Below, piece after piece: positions 24,164 through 37,324 of a stretch of DNA of 64,000 nucleotides. Numbering within the stretch: position 1 is the stretch's first letter; each line of letters opens with the position of its first letter. Position numbers and translations under genes: made by a program. The stretch spans positions 1-64,000 of the forward strand of contig JALNQF010000021.1 of the NCBI GenBank assembly GCA_028456385.1. Reading direction: 5' to 3'. Source of the stretch: Ophiosphaerella korrae. Taxonomy: Eukaryota; Ascomycota; Dothideomycetes; Pleosporales; Phaeosphaeriaceae. The notes beneath the pieces were generated by a model. The model was not told the DNA's origin. It saw only the letters and a list, made by a program, of their open reading frames with translations, and did no database searches.

Positions 24164-27100
24164 ATGGCTGTCAACGGGGATGCTGATTCAAAGGCTGCCC
24201 GGCGCGATGAATTGCGGCATGGACTCATAACCAGCTCTACCAAGCGCCGGACCACGGAACTGTCTGGCCTGCAGCATCGAATTGTCGATAATTGTGTGTA
24301 GTGCGCTCGCACCCTATTCTTGACCACACGCGAAGGCTGACTGAGGCTTGCGCCACTAGCTCTACCCACCACCGACCTCCAAACCCTCCTGGAATTGCTC
24401 TTCGAGACATACCCGCTGTATGAAGACCGCGAGTCTCGGCGAGCTGCCCAAGATGTGCTCAAATCGCTTGTCACCAGCCAGCATGGCGACGCTATCCTAC
24501 CCGCCACTGTCAAGTTTTTGAAAGGAGAGTGCCTTAAGAAGGGGATCGCACACGTCAATGCACTGGTACTGGTCGATTGGTGTTCTGTTTTGCTCTTGCT
24601 GTTCGCGAAATCGCCAGAACGATGGTCAAAATACGGGCTGGACCTTGTCCTGGCACACGCGCGGGTGCTGGAGACTTGTGTGGGAGCATCGAACACTCGT
24701 CGAGGAGTACGCGTCTCACATTCGGCCTTAGTCTCGACACGGCGTGCCCTCCGTGCTCTTCTTAGCTCTCAAACTATTGGACAAGACGCTCTCTCTAAGA
24801 TAGTCAATACGCTTACCTCAAAAGGCGCTGCATCGTCGGCGGGCAATGCTGTTTTTCTTGGAGTCATCGCCGGCGTATCATCGCGGCTTCCGCTTGTGAA
24901 GGTGGAGTTCCAGAAATACAGGCCTGAATACTATGCCTTCTATGTACGGGAGATAGTCGGTTCGAGAAGCCAGCTACCTGAGCATATATCAAATGCACTA
25001 TCAGATTTCTTCGAAGTCTTCCCTACGCTCGAAGAGCTCCAAAAAGAAGTCATACCACCAATCGAAAAGGCTTTGCTGAGAGCCCCAGAAGTGGTTCTTA
25101 ACGACATCATATCCCCTATGATTCTTGCCCTTCCCGAATCTATGGATCTTTCTGAGGTGCTACGTGGAAACCTACTAAAACCACTGCTTGCCAATATCAA
25201 ATCCACAAACCTCGATATAAGAGCCGGCGTCCTTCGAACATTCACAGCATTAGTTTCACGATGTCAAAGCAACGAAACTATCGACAAGGTTGCAGACGAG
25301 ATTTTAAATCCTCTAAAACAAGGTAAAGTGTCTGGAGCTGACCAAAAGGTCTTACATGCACAGATGCTATCTGCTCTACCACGTGCACCATCATTGGCAC
25401 AACGGATCCCTACAAGCATTGCTTCAGTGGCGCTCAAAGAGCCTAGCGAGCTCGCCATCGTCGCCGAAGTCTTTGCAATGGCTCATCATCTTACATTCGC
25501 CTTGGCCAATGGGGTAACTCTCGACAAAACTGTATGTGATACCTTTGTCAAAGGTATGGCGGACAAACGCGTGCCTGTCCGCAAATTATGGGCAATCCGA
25601 GCTGCAGACATATGGTGGACTTTGTCCAGTGACCAGCTTGCGCAACCCGACATACTCGCTTTTTGTCAAGCCACACTCCCAAAGCTAGTAGAGATTTGGC
25701 AGGATGTGGTGACTAACCCAATCCTAGCAGCGCAAAGCGGCTTGGTAACTGTGGGCCACTGTGTTACAGCTCTTCTCTTGAGCAAGGTACGAAATATGAA
25801 AGACGAGAAACTTGCCACCATTTACAAGAAATCCGATATTCTTTCTCAGTCACTGGCGGTACATCCAAAACCATCTTTCATTTTTAACCCAAAAGTGTAT
25901 TCCAAACTAACCGCTGAGGATGATGTGGCACATGCAGTTCGTGCCCTGACAGCAATGGCCCAATTTCTTGTGCAGGAGCCTGGGTCAAGAAAGGCTGAGA
26001 CTGCATGGGCACACGCTTTCATCTTCCTCATTGTGGCGCAAAATGTTCCACCCAAAGCTAGATCTGCTGCCAAGCAAGCTTTAACACAGGTCTACCTTGA
26101 CGTTTCTCTCATCGGGATTAGCCACATTGTAATCGAAGGAATATGGTCTTGGTATCGATCAAGTGAAGAAGAGGACAAAGACAGCGCTGCAGTAGCATCA
26201 AAGACAGCCTGTAACGAGCTTGCTGCCGTCATAGGTTGTATTTGCTTGCCGCGTGAAGTTGTGCAGAAGCACGCAGCTAGCATTGATGAGAATAGTTTAC
26301 ATGCACAAGCCTTGAATTTGATTGTGCTGGCAAGAGCAGAGATTATCCCACGGATTTCTTGGATTGACCTGTGCCTTCGTATGGGGGTTGATCCTGGCGA
26401 GCTTGTGAGAGCCCATCTGGAGAAGTGCATAAGTACGATCAACGAGGCTACTGAGGTAGGGTTCTGATCATTTTATGCTTTTTGTCAACCCGGGCTAATC
26501 TCTGTTTCAGAATCAAAACAATGATCAATTTCCTGCCATCAGCATGGCGGCGTACAGTGCATACACTGATATAGCATTTGTAGCGCCTGAGGCAGCTCTG
26601 CCCGCAGTAGTAGATCAGTTCAACCGGGACCTTGATCCTAAACAGCTAGAAACCATTGGTCCTACTGAAGCGGCCATCTTCAGGACACCAGAAGGCACGA
26701 CTTACGTAGATGTGTTATCGAAAAAGGCGCCTGTTGCTATCGATAAGAATACAAAAGATTACGACACATTGAAGTGGGAAGAGGAGCTTCGAGCACAGTT
26801 AGCACAAAAGAAAGGTCAAACCAAGAAGCTTTCCGCTGATGAGCAAGCAAAAGTCAATGCACAGCTTTCCAAAGAAGCAAATATTAGGAAGGAAGTCGCT
26901 ACAACTGAACGAAAAATGAGACGAGGAGTGGGCATCATCCGCAGTCTTGCAACTGGACCCCCAACTGAGGCAGAACAATGGATGGGTCAGGCTGTCGATC
27001 GACTAATCCATTCTATCCGCTCTGGCGCTGGTCTTCTTTTGGGTGACATGCCTGCCACCGCTTTCATTGCCTGTTCACAGCGGATATCGAATCGACTAGG

Positions 27101-30100
27101 TCATCTTCGGCCATTCGTCGGTGTGGCTACTTTGAGGACCATAGGCTCAATACAGCTATCTGTTGAGTTTGAACAGGAGAGCCTCGGAGACTTGGTCACA
27201 CGCATTCTCTACCGACTCCGCTTCCTAGGTGAGCAGAGGCCTCTAGACGCGGTCACACTTGCATATTGCTTTCCTCTCGTATTCTTGGTCCTGGAGAAGG
27301 GCGGGATAGGAAGATCATCAGCCGAGGAAGCTGATGAACAGCTCGTTCTGGCTATTGAAATATTGGCATTTCATACTAACTCGTGCGGCGATCACCGTCT
27401 TCCTCGCAAGGATTTACTGGAGATATTAGTCTGGTCGATGCAACGTTACCAACAACATTACAAATTGATCAAGGATTGTCTTACGGATCTCGCCAGCGGC
27501 CTTGCTCCAAACATAAACAACGATGAACTAGGCGCACTCCTTCGTGGGTCCATTGTACCTGAGGCCGGGGTTCGTACAGCTGTTCTGCAAGCCATCGATG
27601 CTGAGCTTGACACCAATGATATGACATTCAGCGAGGAGATCTTTCTTGCTTGTCACGATGATGTCCCAGAGAATGCTGAACTTGGTCGCACTATTTGGGA
27701 CGAGAATGAGTTAAAATTGGAGGCCGGTGCTGGAGCGCACATACTACCGTACTTAGACTCTACCGACAAACAACTTAGACGAGCGGCTGCTCGCTCTATC
27801 GGTGAAATTGTCGCTAAATTTCCAACGACGTTCGATGATCTTCTTAGTCGTCTTCAAGAGTCATATCGGGAGAAGGCAAAACCGCGGATGCCAGAACGCG
27901 ACGAGTATGGTATGCCTCGAAAAGTGGATCTCCGGGATCCGTGGGAGAGTCGTGATGGCATTGCCCTTGCCTTTAAAGAGATGACCCCAGCATTCACGCC
28001 CGATGCACTAGCGGACTTTATCAATTTCCTAGTTCACGAGGGTCCACTAGGAGACCGGAGTGCGGCTGTGCGTAAAGCAATGATTAAAGCTGCCACTGCG
28101 GTCATTACTACCAAAGCACAATCCAAGGTAGAACCACTCATGAAGCTCTTTGAGGATGCACTTGAAGGGCCAGATCGTAAATCAGAAATGTATGACCAAG
28201 TTAACGAAGCTGTCATCATTCTCTATGGTGCCCTCGGTCGACATTTAGCTGCTGGGGATGGGCGTGTCGCTAAGGTAGTCCAAAGACTGTTAGCCACTCT
28301 CAGCACACCATCTGAGACAGTACAATATGCTGTTGCTCAATGCTTACCTCCTCTGATACGCACATCAGAACAAGAGCTTCCAACCTACGTTGAGCAAGTC
28401 ATGGAGAATCTGCTCCAATCAAAGAAGTATCCTGCTCGTCGTGGTGCAGCGTATGGTCTTGCCGGAATTGTTCGCGGCAAGGGCCTTGGTGTGCTTAAAG
28501 AGTATCGTATCATGTCAACACTCAAGGGTGCTGTTGAAAACAAGAAAGACGCCAATCAAAGACAGGGCGCTTTCCTGGCTTATGAGCTTTTCTCACTCAT
28601 TTTGGGTCGGTTGTTCGAGCCTTATGTCATCCAGCTTGTACCACAATTGCTTGCAGGATTTGGTGATACTAGCGCGGATGTTCGAGAAGCCTGTTTGGAT
28701 GCAGCGAAGACCAGCTTCTCGACCCTCAGTTCTTTCGGAGTGAAACAAGTCCTGCCAATTCTACTTGAAGGTCTAGACGAACAACAATGGCGAAGCAAAA
28801 AGGGTGCCTGCGATTCATTGGGTGCCATGGCATATCTGGACCCGAATCAACTTGCCCTCAGCTTGCCAGACATCATCCCACCTCTGACAACAGTCTTAAC
28901 GGATAGTCACAAAGAAGTTCGATCGTCGGCTAATCGGAGCTTGCAACGATTTGGAGAAGTCATCAGTAACCCGGAAATCAAGAGCGTTGTCAACATCATT
29001 CTCAAAGCTCTCAGCGATCCCACTAAATACACAGACGATGCCCTTGATGCACTCATCAAGATTCAATTCGCCCACTTCCTTGATGCACCTTCCCTTGCGC
29101 TTGTGGTTCGCATTCTTGAACGAGGACTTGGTGATCGATCAGGCACGAAGCGCAAGTCTGCTCAGATCATCGGCAGTCTGGCATATCTAACTGAGCGTAA
29201 GGACCTTGTGTCACATCTACCAATTTTAGTTGCTGGTTTGCGGGTAGCTATCGTGGATCCTGTACCCACTACCCGTGCAACAGCCTCGAAAGCACTCGGT
29301 TCCTTGGTTGAAAAGCTAGGAGAAGATGCCTTGCCAGATCTTATACCCAGTCTCATGGCCACCCTCAAGTCAGATACCGGAGCTGGTGATAGGCTGGGTT
29401 CGGCTCAAGCTCTCTCCGAAGTACTTGCAGGTCTTGGAACTGGCCGCCTTGAAGAGACCCTGCCAAGTATTTTACAAAATGTCTCAAGCAATCGGCCTTC
29501 GGTGCGAGAAGGCTTCATGTCTCTTTTCATCTTTTTGCCGGCTTGCTTTGGAAACAGTTTCGCCAACTATCTCAGTAAAATCATCCCTCCAATTCTTGGT
29601 GGTCTCGCTGATGATGTCGAATCAATCCGAGATACTGCTTTGCGAGCTGGTCGTCTACTGGTCAAAAACTTCGCTACAAAGGCCATTGACCTCCTTTTGC
29701 CAGAACTTGAAAGAGGCCTGGCGGATGACAGCCACCGCATCCGACTCAGCTCGGTGGAGCTTGTGGGAGATCTTCTTTTCAACCTCACAGGTATCAGCGG
29801 TAAGGTCGAGGGAGATGAGGCCGAAGAAGGCGCAAAGGAAGCTGGGCAGTCTCTACTCGAGGTTCTCGGAGAGGAGAAGCGCAACAAGGTCTTGTCCGCG
29901 CTGTACATCTGCAGGTGCGACACCTCTGGTCTCGTGCGTACTGCAGCCATCAATGTCTGGAAGGCATTGGTTGCTACTCCACGTACCCTGCGCGAGCTCG
30001 TTCCTACACTTACCCAGCTCATCATCCGTCGCTTGGCGAGCTCCAACATGGAGCAGAAAGTCATTGCTGGTAACGCTCTGGGAGAACTCATTAGAAAGGC

Positions 30101-32391
30101 TGGTGATGGCGTACTCGCTACTTTACTACCAACGCTAGAGGAAGGATTGCATACAACAGATACTGATGCTAAACAGGGCATCTGTATTGCCCTTCGTGAA
30201 CTCATATCTTCTGCTTCACCAGAGCAACTTGAAGACTACGAGAAGACACTTATCCAAGTGGTGAGAACAGCATTGGTAGATCCTGACGCAGACGTACGAG
30301 AAGCGGCTGCGGAGGCCTTTGATGCCCTGCAGCAAATTTTGGGCAAGAAATCCGTTGACCAGGTTCTGCCATACCTCCTCAACCTGCTGCGTAGCGAGGA
30401 AGATGCACAGAATGCCCTTTCGGCGCTCTTAACACTCCTCACGGATCAAGCACGCTCTAACGTCATTTTACCCAACCTTCTTCCTACACTTCTTACCTCC
30501 CCAATGTCTGCCTTCAATGCACGGGCCATTGCTTCTTTGGCTGAGGTCGCCAGCTCTGCCATGACCAGACGACTACCAAATATCATCAATACCATCATGG
30601 ATAATGTCATCATTTGCAAGGATGATTCCCTAAAAGAGGAACTTACGACATCTTTCGACAAGGTGCTATTGTCGGTTGATGAGTATGATGGACTCAACAC
30701 TGTTATGAGTATCATGCTTGCTTTGTCCAAGCACGATGACGAACGACGACGTGCCCGAGCCGATCTTCACCTGGCTAAATTCTTTGCAGAGTACGAGGAG
30801 GACTTCTCTAGGTACTATCCGGATCTTATCCGGGCCCTGCTCATCTCCTTTGACGACAGTGATACAGAAGTACTCAAAGCAGCGTGGACAGCTCTCAGTA
30901 CACTCACTACAAAGCGGTTGCGGAAAGAAGAGATGGAATCGCTCGTCATTTCAACACGCCAGACGCTTAACCAGGTCGGAGTCGCTGGCGCAGATCTTCC
31001 AGGTTTCTCGTTGCCGAAAGGTATCAATGCTATCCTGCCAATTTTCCTCCAGGGTCTCATGAACGGCTCGGTCGAGCAGCGAACACAAGCTGCATTGGCT
31101 ATTTCAGATATCATTGACCGCACAAACGCCAAAGCACTCCAACCGTTTGTTACTCAGATCACCGGGCCACTTATCCGTGTTGTTACGGAGCGTTCCACAG
31201 ATGTCAAGGCAGCCATTCTTCTCACACTGAATAACTTGTTGGAGAAGATTCCGACATTCTTGAAGCCTTTCTTACCCCAGTTGCAACGCACATTTGCCAA
31301 ATCGCTTGCCGATACATCATCGGATATACTGCGAGCGCGAGCAGCCAAGGCACTCGGTACGCTGATCAAGTTGACACCAAGAGTTGATCCTCTGATTGCC
31401 GAGTTGGTGACTGGATCCAAGACGAGTGATGAGGCTGTGAAGACGGCTATGTTGAAGGCGTTATTCGAGGTGGTCAGCAAAGCTGGCAAGAACATGAACG
31501 AAGCGAGTAGGAACGCGATTTTGAGTATCATCGACAACGAATCTGATGATTCTAATGGTACGCAGCACTTTCTCGCTGTTGTGTTCTCAGAGCACAAGCT
31601 AACATTTTGTAGATGCAATGGCAATTACGAATGCGCGCCTTCTCGGAGCGCTCATCAGTTGTCTCCCTGAAGACGTCGCCGCAGGCCTACTCAAGGCACG
31701 CGTTCTCACGACGCACTTCAGTAAAGCATCCATTCTGGCTCTGAACGCCATTCTGCTTGATGCTGCAGAAGCACTTGCGGGACCATTTGCAGATGACACG
31801 ATTCACGTCATCTGCCAGGGCATTGCACACACGCAGTCCGTCATCTCGGATAACGCTGTACTGGCAGCGGGAAAGTACCTTCTCAGCGAGAAGACAAGCA
31901 AGACATTTGAGCACACTAAGCCCATCTTCGAGGCACTAGCGCCGGTAATGGAGCCTGGCCACCCAGTTGATACACGGCGCCTCTCGCTTGTTGTTCTCCG
32001 CACTGTTGCTCGCGAGCACAACGAAATGATACGCCCGCACATCCCTCTTGTCACGCCTCCGGTGTTTGCATCCGTCAGGGATCCTGTGATTCCAGTCAAG
32101 CTTGGGGCTGAAGCCGCCTTCCTTACACTTTTTTCCGTCGTGGACGAAGAGAGCGCGGTATTTGACAAGTACATGGCCGGACCGGGCAAGACGCTGCCAG
32201 CGGGGCAGCAGCGCAGCATGGGAGACTATTTCAAGAGAGTTGCTTTGAGGCTGGCAGGGCAGGCCAGGGAGAGGAGAGAGGCCGAGGGGGGAGCTGGTGG
32301 GCTGGGGCTGAGCAGCGACGAGGTGGAGGACGAGCGGGAGATTTGGAGCGTGGGCATGGTGGAACTGGGCGATGTGTTTGGGGAAAACTAG
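24164..32391 (+). CDS. GCN1: GCN1, ribosome-bound activator of the eIF2alpha kinase GCN2
   Basis: GCN1 binds colliding or starved ribosomes in the cytoplasm and passes the uncharged-tRNA signal to GCN2 in general amino acid control. Exons 24164-24293, 24360-26455, 26511-31557 and 31613-32391 give 2683 residues, against 2672 in yeast. All phases close without a stop. Almost the whole chain is HEAT-type helical pairs. The central part resembles the ribosome-binding region of eEF3 (for example the LDPNQLALSLPDIIPPL and DSHKEVR stretch), and the later part (QITGPLIRVVTERSTDVKAA and following) matches the region that binds the RWD domain of GCN2. The start at 24164 places NGDADSKAARRDE at the N-terminus. 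The last exon is clearly more GC-rich than the rest. The identification is firm. Confidence 0.95.
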
Positions 32392-32783
32392 CAGGCGCAA
32401 AGCCAAAGCATGGAGTCTAGGAATAAATGATTGGTTGCCGATGCATAACTAGTAGCGAGCAGAACGGACCTGCATGGCGTCTGCACGGGTGTGGTGTGTG
32501 CCCATGGGCGATCGGCCTTGTGCTCTGCAAACCTCCGACGGCCCTAGCAACCTCACGACGACGGGCGGCCTCGGTTTCCGTCTATCTGCATGCGCACCCA
32601 CAGCGTCTGCGCCGGCGGACCATCACCATCACCACCGCCATCACCACCATCACCAGGCATTCCCGACAGGCCGCGCGACCCGTTTGGCAGCGCTGCATCG
32701 CCCCGCAGAGGCCCACGGCGGCGGCGGACCCCTCGCACGCCTTCCACGCGCCCGGCACGCTCCCTCGTCCCTCGAGCACAGCA
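32392..32783. other. Intergenic, HFI1 promoter and leader
   Basis: Separates the GCN1 stop from the HFI1 start. It contains a CAC/ATC trinucleotide-rich run at 32,619-32,655 and rising GC content. The HFI1 frame stays open upstream to 32,427, which I attribute to composition and not to coding. Confidence 0.5.
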
Positions 32784-34180
32784 ATGGCGGGCACCATCCG
32801 CCCCGACGACATGAACATGTCGGCCACGCCGGCCCTGTCTGCCACGCCGCTGCCCGCGCTCAATGTGCAGACGGACGTGGCCAAGAAGCCCAGCGCCCCC
32901 CGCACGCCGCGGGTCGACATCGAGCCCCTGTACGCAGCCGTCAAGGGCGGCATCAGCGACGCGGAATGGACGACATACAAGAAGTCGCTCTGCTTCTTCC
33001 TGATGGGCAACCTCAACCAGGAGGAGCTGTCGCACACGCTGGCCGGCATGCTCACGACGCCGGCGCTGGAGCACGCGCACAACGCGCTCTTCGCGGCCAT
33101 CTACGCCAACGTGTGGCGCGACCCGCCCGACGCCGGCATCGCCAGCTGGGTGTCGAGCAGCGACAAGCCGTCCAGCGGCGCCGCCAAGGGCGTGCACGAC
33201 GAGAGCGAGAAGCGCCTCAAGTACGAGGTCATGCAGCTGAGCCGCCGCGAGCGCAAGCGCCTGAAGACCATTGCCGCCGGCGATGGCCCCGATGCCGCCC
33301 TGGGCCCGGCCGGCGTCGGCGTGGCCCACGAGTATGTCGATGCCCGCAGAGTCAAGCAGCCGGAGAGCGGGCCTGTGGGCGGCAACCAGGGCGGCGGCTT
33401 CGGCAAGACCAGTGCGTCCTCCCCCTCCCCTTCGCCCTCCCCTTCGCCCTCCCCTTCGCCCTCCCCCCCCTTCCTCTCCCCTCCCTCCCATGCTAACCCC
33501 TCCCCCAAGACTGGGACCTCGAGATCCGCAAGCGCTACACCACCTCGCTCTTCGCCGAGACGCACGAGTTCCCCACCCCCACCACCATCACCCACCGCCT
33601 CCTCCCCACCTGCTACGAGTTCGGCCTCCCCCAGGGTCACGCCCCCGACTGCGCCGACTTCCTCAACCTCGCCACCGAAACCTACATCAAAGAAGCCCTC
33701 ATGTCCCTCCTCGGCAAAGTCTCCACCAACGGGCCCGGGTTTGTGCGCACCGGCGCCTTCAAGAAGCGCGTCGCCATCGAAGAGCGCCGCGCCGACCGCG
33801 GAGACCTCCTGCGCATCCCCGGCACAAACGAGCTGCCCGTCGAGGCCGACGAGCGCCGCAAGCGGCCCATGCTGTGCATGGAGGACCTCAAGCTCGCCCT
33901 GTATCTCGGCGACGGCTATCTGGGCCAGACCCCGCTTATTGCCGGCGGCATCCTGCATTCGCGCTGCTTGGATACCCGTGGCATTGACGCCTTGTATGCG
34001 CGCGGGGAGGGTGCTGCTGCTGCTGCTGCTGCTGCTCCTGCGCGCCACGCGTGGAACGTGGATGTCGGCGGCGATGTGGCCATGGCGGATCGGGAAGACG
34101 GGTGGGCTGGGGGTGGGGTTGCGGATGGGGATCTGCTGGACGGTGTGTTGGACGATGTGTTGAATCTGGCTGAGGGGTGA
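32784..34180 (+). CDS. HFI1: SAGA coactivator subunit HFI1/ADA1
   Basis: HFI1/ADA1 is a structural subunit of the SAGA transcription coactivator core in the nucleus. Two exons, 32784-33411 and 33510-34180, give 432 residues, joined so that KT is followed by NWDLEIRKRY. The conserved SAGA-Tad1 domain spans roughly residues 45-340, starting VDIEPLYAAVKGGISDAEW and continuing through the EFGLPQGH and LPVEADERRKRP segments. An alanine run from a GCT repeat (34,012-34,036) lies near residue 380. The ATG at 32784 is chosen because family similarity begins soon after it. An in-frame extension upstream is low-complexity. The gene is strikingly GC-rich compared with its neighbours, which opens several false frames on both strands. 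Confidence 0.88.
33412..33509 (+). repeat. HFI1 intron with CCTTCGCCCTCC-type tandem repeats
   Basis: The 98-bp intron begins GTGCGT and ends CCAAG. Its middle is a pyrimidine-only array of a 12-bp unit, about three to four copies between 33,425 and 33,470, running into a C8 tract. Translated through, it reads as Ser-Pro repeats, so it could easily be mis-called as coding. Confidence 0.75.
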
Positions 34181-34299
34181 GGAGAGGAGAGGAGCATGTT
34201 GTGAGGGGGGGAGGGGGGGGAGGGTTGCATTTTCGGCGTTTTAGCATGGCATCGCATGGGCTTGCATTGCATGGGATGATACCCGGTTTCGTTGGTGCG

Positions 34300-34319
34300 T
34301 TTTTTTTTTTTTTTTTTTT
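34300..34319 (+). repeat. T20 tract between HFI1 and PRP6
   Basis: Twenty consecutive T in the 251-bp gap between two convergent genes. Probably 3' untranslated or an insertion-prone homopolymer. Confidence 0.8.
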
Positions 34320-34431
34320 CTTTTCGCAGCATGGCAAGAGGGATAGTCGTGCTGCCTTGTATTATGGGGCAGTAGGTACATGTCAATACAAATGCATTAC
34401 ATCCATCCATCAGCCATCCCTCCCCCATACA

Positions 34432-37324
34432 CTACTCGGCCTCCCCGACCGCAATCCCCAACACCTCCTCGAACCCCATGCGCACATACCGCGGATCCTT
34501 CCTCACGCGCTGCCAAATCTCGCCATGCCGCGGCTCCGCCATCTCCGCCTTACTCACCACCTCGGCCTTCTTCTCCGCCGTCCCGTGCTGCTCCAGAAAC
34601 CTGACATACCACACCCACGCATCGCCATAATCCGGGTCTAGCACCACGGCCTTGGTAAACCACGTAGCCGCCTTGTCGAGCCTGCGCTCCGCCCAGAAAA
34701 TACGCGCCACAACGACAAACAGCGACGCATCCTTTTCCACCTTCTTGATGGCCTCGAGCGCCCGTGGTTTGCGTTGCGTGCGCGTCTCGAGGTGCATGAT
34801 TTTCTCCGACCACAGGAGGCCGGACTTGGGGCATTCTTGCAGCGCCGTGGCCATGAGCTTTTGCGCGGCGGGCATGTTGTTTTGGCGGCGTTCGAGGCGC
34901 ACGGCTTCGCAGAGAAGGATTGGATTTTTGGGGTTTTGCTGGCGGCCGCGGTCGAGGGTTGAGCGCGCTTTGACGATGGCGCCTTGTTTCTCTTGGAGTC
35001 GGGAGAGCAGGATGAAGAGCATGGGGGATTTGGGGGCGGCGCGTGTGCCGATGCTGAATGCCTCCTGTGCTTCGTTCAGCTTGGAGAGTTGTTCGTAAAT
35101 TTGGCCTTTGACCGCGTGTAGTTTCCAACTACCGGGCCAGTTCTGGAGCGCGTGGTTGCAGATATCAATTGCTGCTTCGAAGTTTCCCAGTTGACGTTCG
35201 AGGACTGCGGATTTCATGTAGATTCGGTCGGTGGCTGCCGAGTCGCGGGCGACGTTGAGAAAGTTGCGAGCTTGTTCGTAGTTACCGGCATTGACCTCAA
35301 AGTCGACGGCTCGCGTGTAAAGATTCTCGTTGCCTGGGAGTGCCTGGAACGAGCGGCCAAGAATAATTCGAGCAGCTTCTGGGTTTCCTGAAATCCACAT
35401 TTCACGGGCGTACAGCAGCCATAACGACTCCGAGTTTGGACAGGCATTTACTGAACGCTCGAGAACATCGAGTTGGGAGTCAGCGGTACCATGATGCTTC
35501 TCCAGGTCGGCTGATGCATGCCAAACAGTCGTAGAGTACGGGAATATTGAAACGGCGTGACCAAGAATAGCTCGCGCAGTCTCGTAACGCCCTCGGCTTG
35601 ATGCACCCTTCGAGTCCTCCAGCCACACATCTCGTCGGTCGTCGTCTTCGTCAAGGCCCCATCCGATTGTTGCCTTAATGATAGACGCCGCAGTGCCCTT
35701 GTCACCCTCCTCCTCGCAGATCTCGGCCTGGGTCAGCCACTCCTCGCGTTTGATCATGGCATTCTCCTTGATCAATGCTTTGACGGCTCGTTCCATAATG
35801 CGATCGCACATCTCAACCTTACCCAGCTCTTCTTGCAATCTACAAGCATGAACCCAAATCGCCCAGCTCGTGGGAATACATTTACGGGCCTTGTTCAGGA
35901 CCTGTTGAGCCGCATCCGCATCGCTTACTCGCGCGTATGAGATCCACAGTTCTTCAGCCAGCGGCACAGTCTCGGTAGCTTTTGCGAATAAAAGTTTGAC
36001 ATTCTCGATATCCTCAGTATCGTTGATGAGGGTTTTCCACAGTTCTACCGATTGAGGATTGTGGTCGAGTGCTTGTCGTGTCACCTGCTTCCTTGCCGCG
36101 GGTGTTTGCTCGAGGTCAATAGCTGCTTGCCAAAGCTTGATGGCTTTGGGATTTAGCTTGATGCCGTTCGCTGCAATGATCTTTGCGTTGTGTAAATTCT
36201 CCCGGTTAAGTCGGATTGCCTCTTCCCAAACAACTATTGACTTTGGGCACATTTCACAACCTTTCTGCATGACTTTCTTTGCTGTGTGGACTTTTCCAGC
36301 CACTTCTTCCAGACGCGCCAGTGCAACGTAACCAGGGCCATTATGCACGTTTGTCTTGACGGCCGACTCTAACAGCACCCGAGCGCGGTTGATGTCTTCC
36401 ACAGGAACTTCCTCACCCATAGCCTGCTTCTTATCTAATGCCGTGATATAGCCTTTCGGATCGACCGAAGTGGCGGTTCCCGATGTGTTCGTCTGCGTGC
36501 CAGGTGTATTTGCTGCCGAGTCTAGCCGTACCTGAAGCGCAGAGAGTTGTGCAGCTCCAATAGATGCAAAATTCGTCATGGTGCCTGAGTCGCCATCGTT
36601 TGACGAGATGGAAGTTTCAAGCTCGCCAGATTTCGATGCTGCTTGGAGAACGCTGTCTGGTACAGCATATGACCGAGAGTTTGCCATTCGAGCTTCTCGT
36701 GCTCGCTTCGCCTTGCCAGTCATGTCTCCAACCTCGGGCAGCGCTGCCCATTCTTGTTCAGACACGCTACCGAGCGCTCGTTTTAAATCGGCGAATTGTA
36801 GTTGAATCTTCGGATTGTTCTTTTCATAATCTTCGCGTTCTTGCTGCTCGCGAGCTTCCCTAGGTCGGACATCGGTATCTGTTCGAGGAAACAACCACGA
36901 TGAATACTTTGAAAACAAACATGAAGGAAGGAGCTTGGGGAAAAGAAAAGGGAAGAACTAACCTTCGTACTCTCCGTCGCTTATCCATCTTCTCGTCAAC
37001 TTCCTGGTATATCCGATCCGCCTCATCGTCTTCTTTATCATAATTCATGCCGCTTGAGAACAGGCCAACTTCATTGTCGGGGTCCTGGAATCGGTCCTCT
37101 TCCTCATCCTCTTCTTTCTTCTCGGTAACACCATATGCTGAGGGAGCTGCCTGTCCCAGAGATGCCGCGCGCTTTGCCAGCATCTCCTTCATCTGCTCCT
37201 CTGAAGGACCCTCGCGCGCCGGACCAAGATCACTTCGAGTCGTAAATCCAGTCGCTCCTCGCCCGAGACCAGCTACATAGTTCTCGGGCGCGGCCTCCGA
37301 CAGAAAGTCGCGTCGGCCGCTCAT
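34432..37324 (-). CDS. PRP6: U5 snRNP / tri-snRNP splicing factor PRP6 (Prp1/Zer1)
   Basis: PRP6 bridges U5 and U4/U6 snRNPs in the spliceosomal tri-snRNP. Exons 37324-36963 and 36859-34432 give 929 residues, near the yeast (899) and human (941) lengths. The N-terminal PRP1_N domain is clear (NYVAGLGRGATGFTTRSDLG, then RFQDPDNEVGLF). After about residue 280 the chain consists of tandem HAT/TPR-like repeats with conserved W, A and P positions (for example NPKAIKLWQAAIDLE, CPNSESLWLLYAREM). The 103-bp intron is placed so that KRRRVRR runs into EAREQQERE as in other fungi. Another acceptor 20 bp upstream would break the frame. The gene is convergent with HFI1. Confidence 0.92.

Noticed and set aside
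29326..30138. 270-codon frame within GCN1 in another register
   Set aside because: Overlaps an intact conserved HEAT-repeat coding region. Its composition is that of a shadow frame.
32427..32783. N-terminal extension of HFI1 by about 119 codons
   Set aside because: In frame but low-complexity, GC-driven and includes a CAC-repeat. Family similarity starts only after the ATG at 32,784.
32474..33496. 340-codon plus frame and long minus frames over HFI1
   Set aside because: The region is so GC-rich that stops are rare in all frames. The encoded chains are Arg/Pro/Ala-rich and match nothing.
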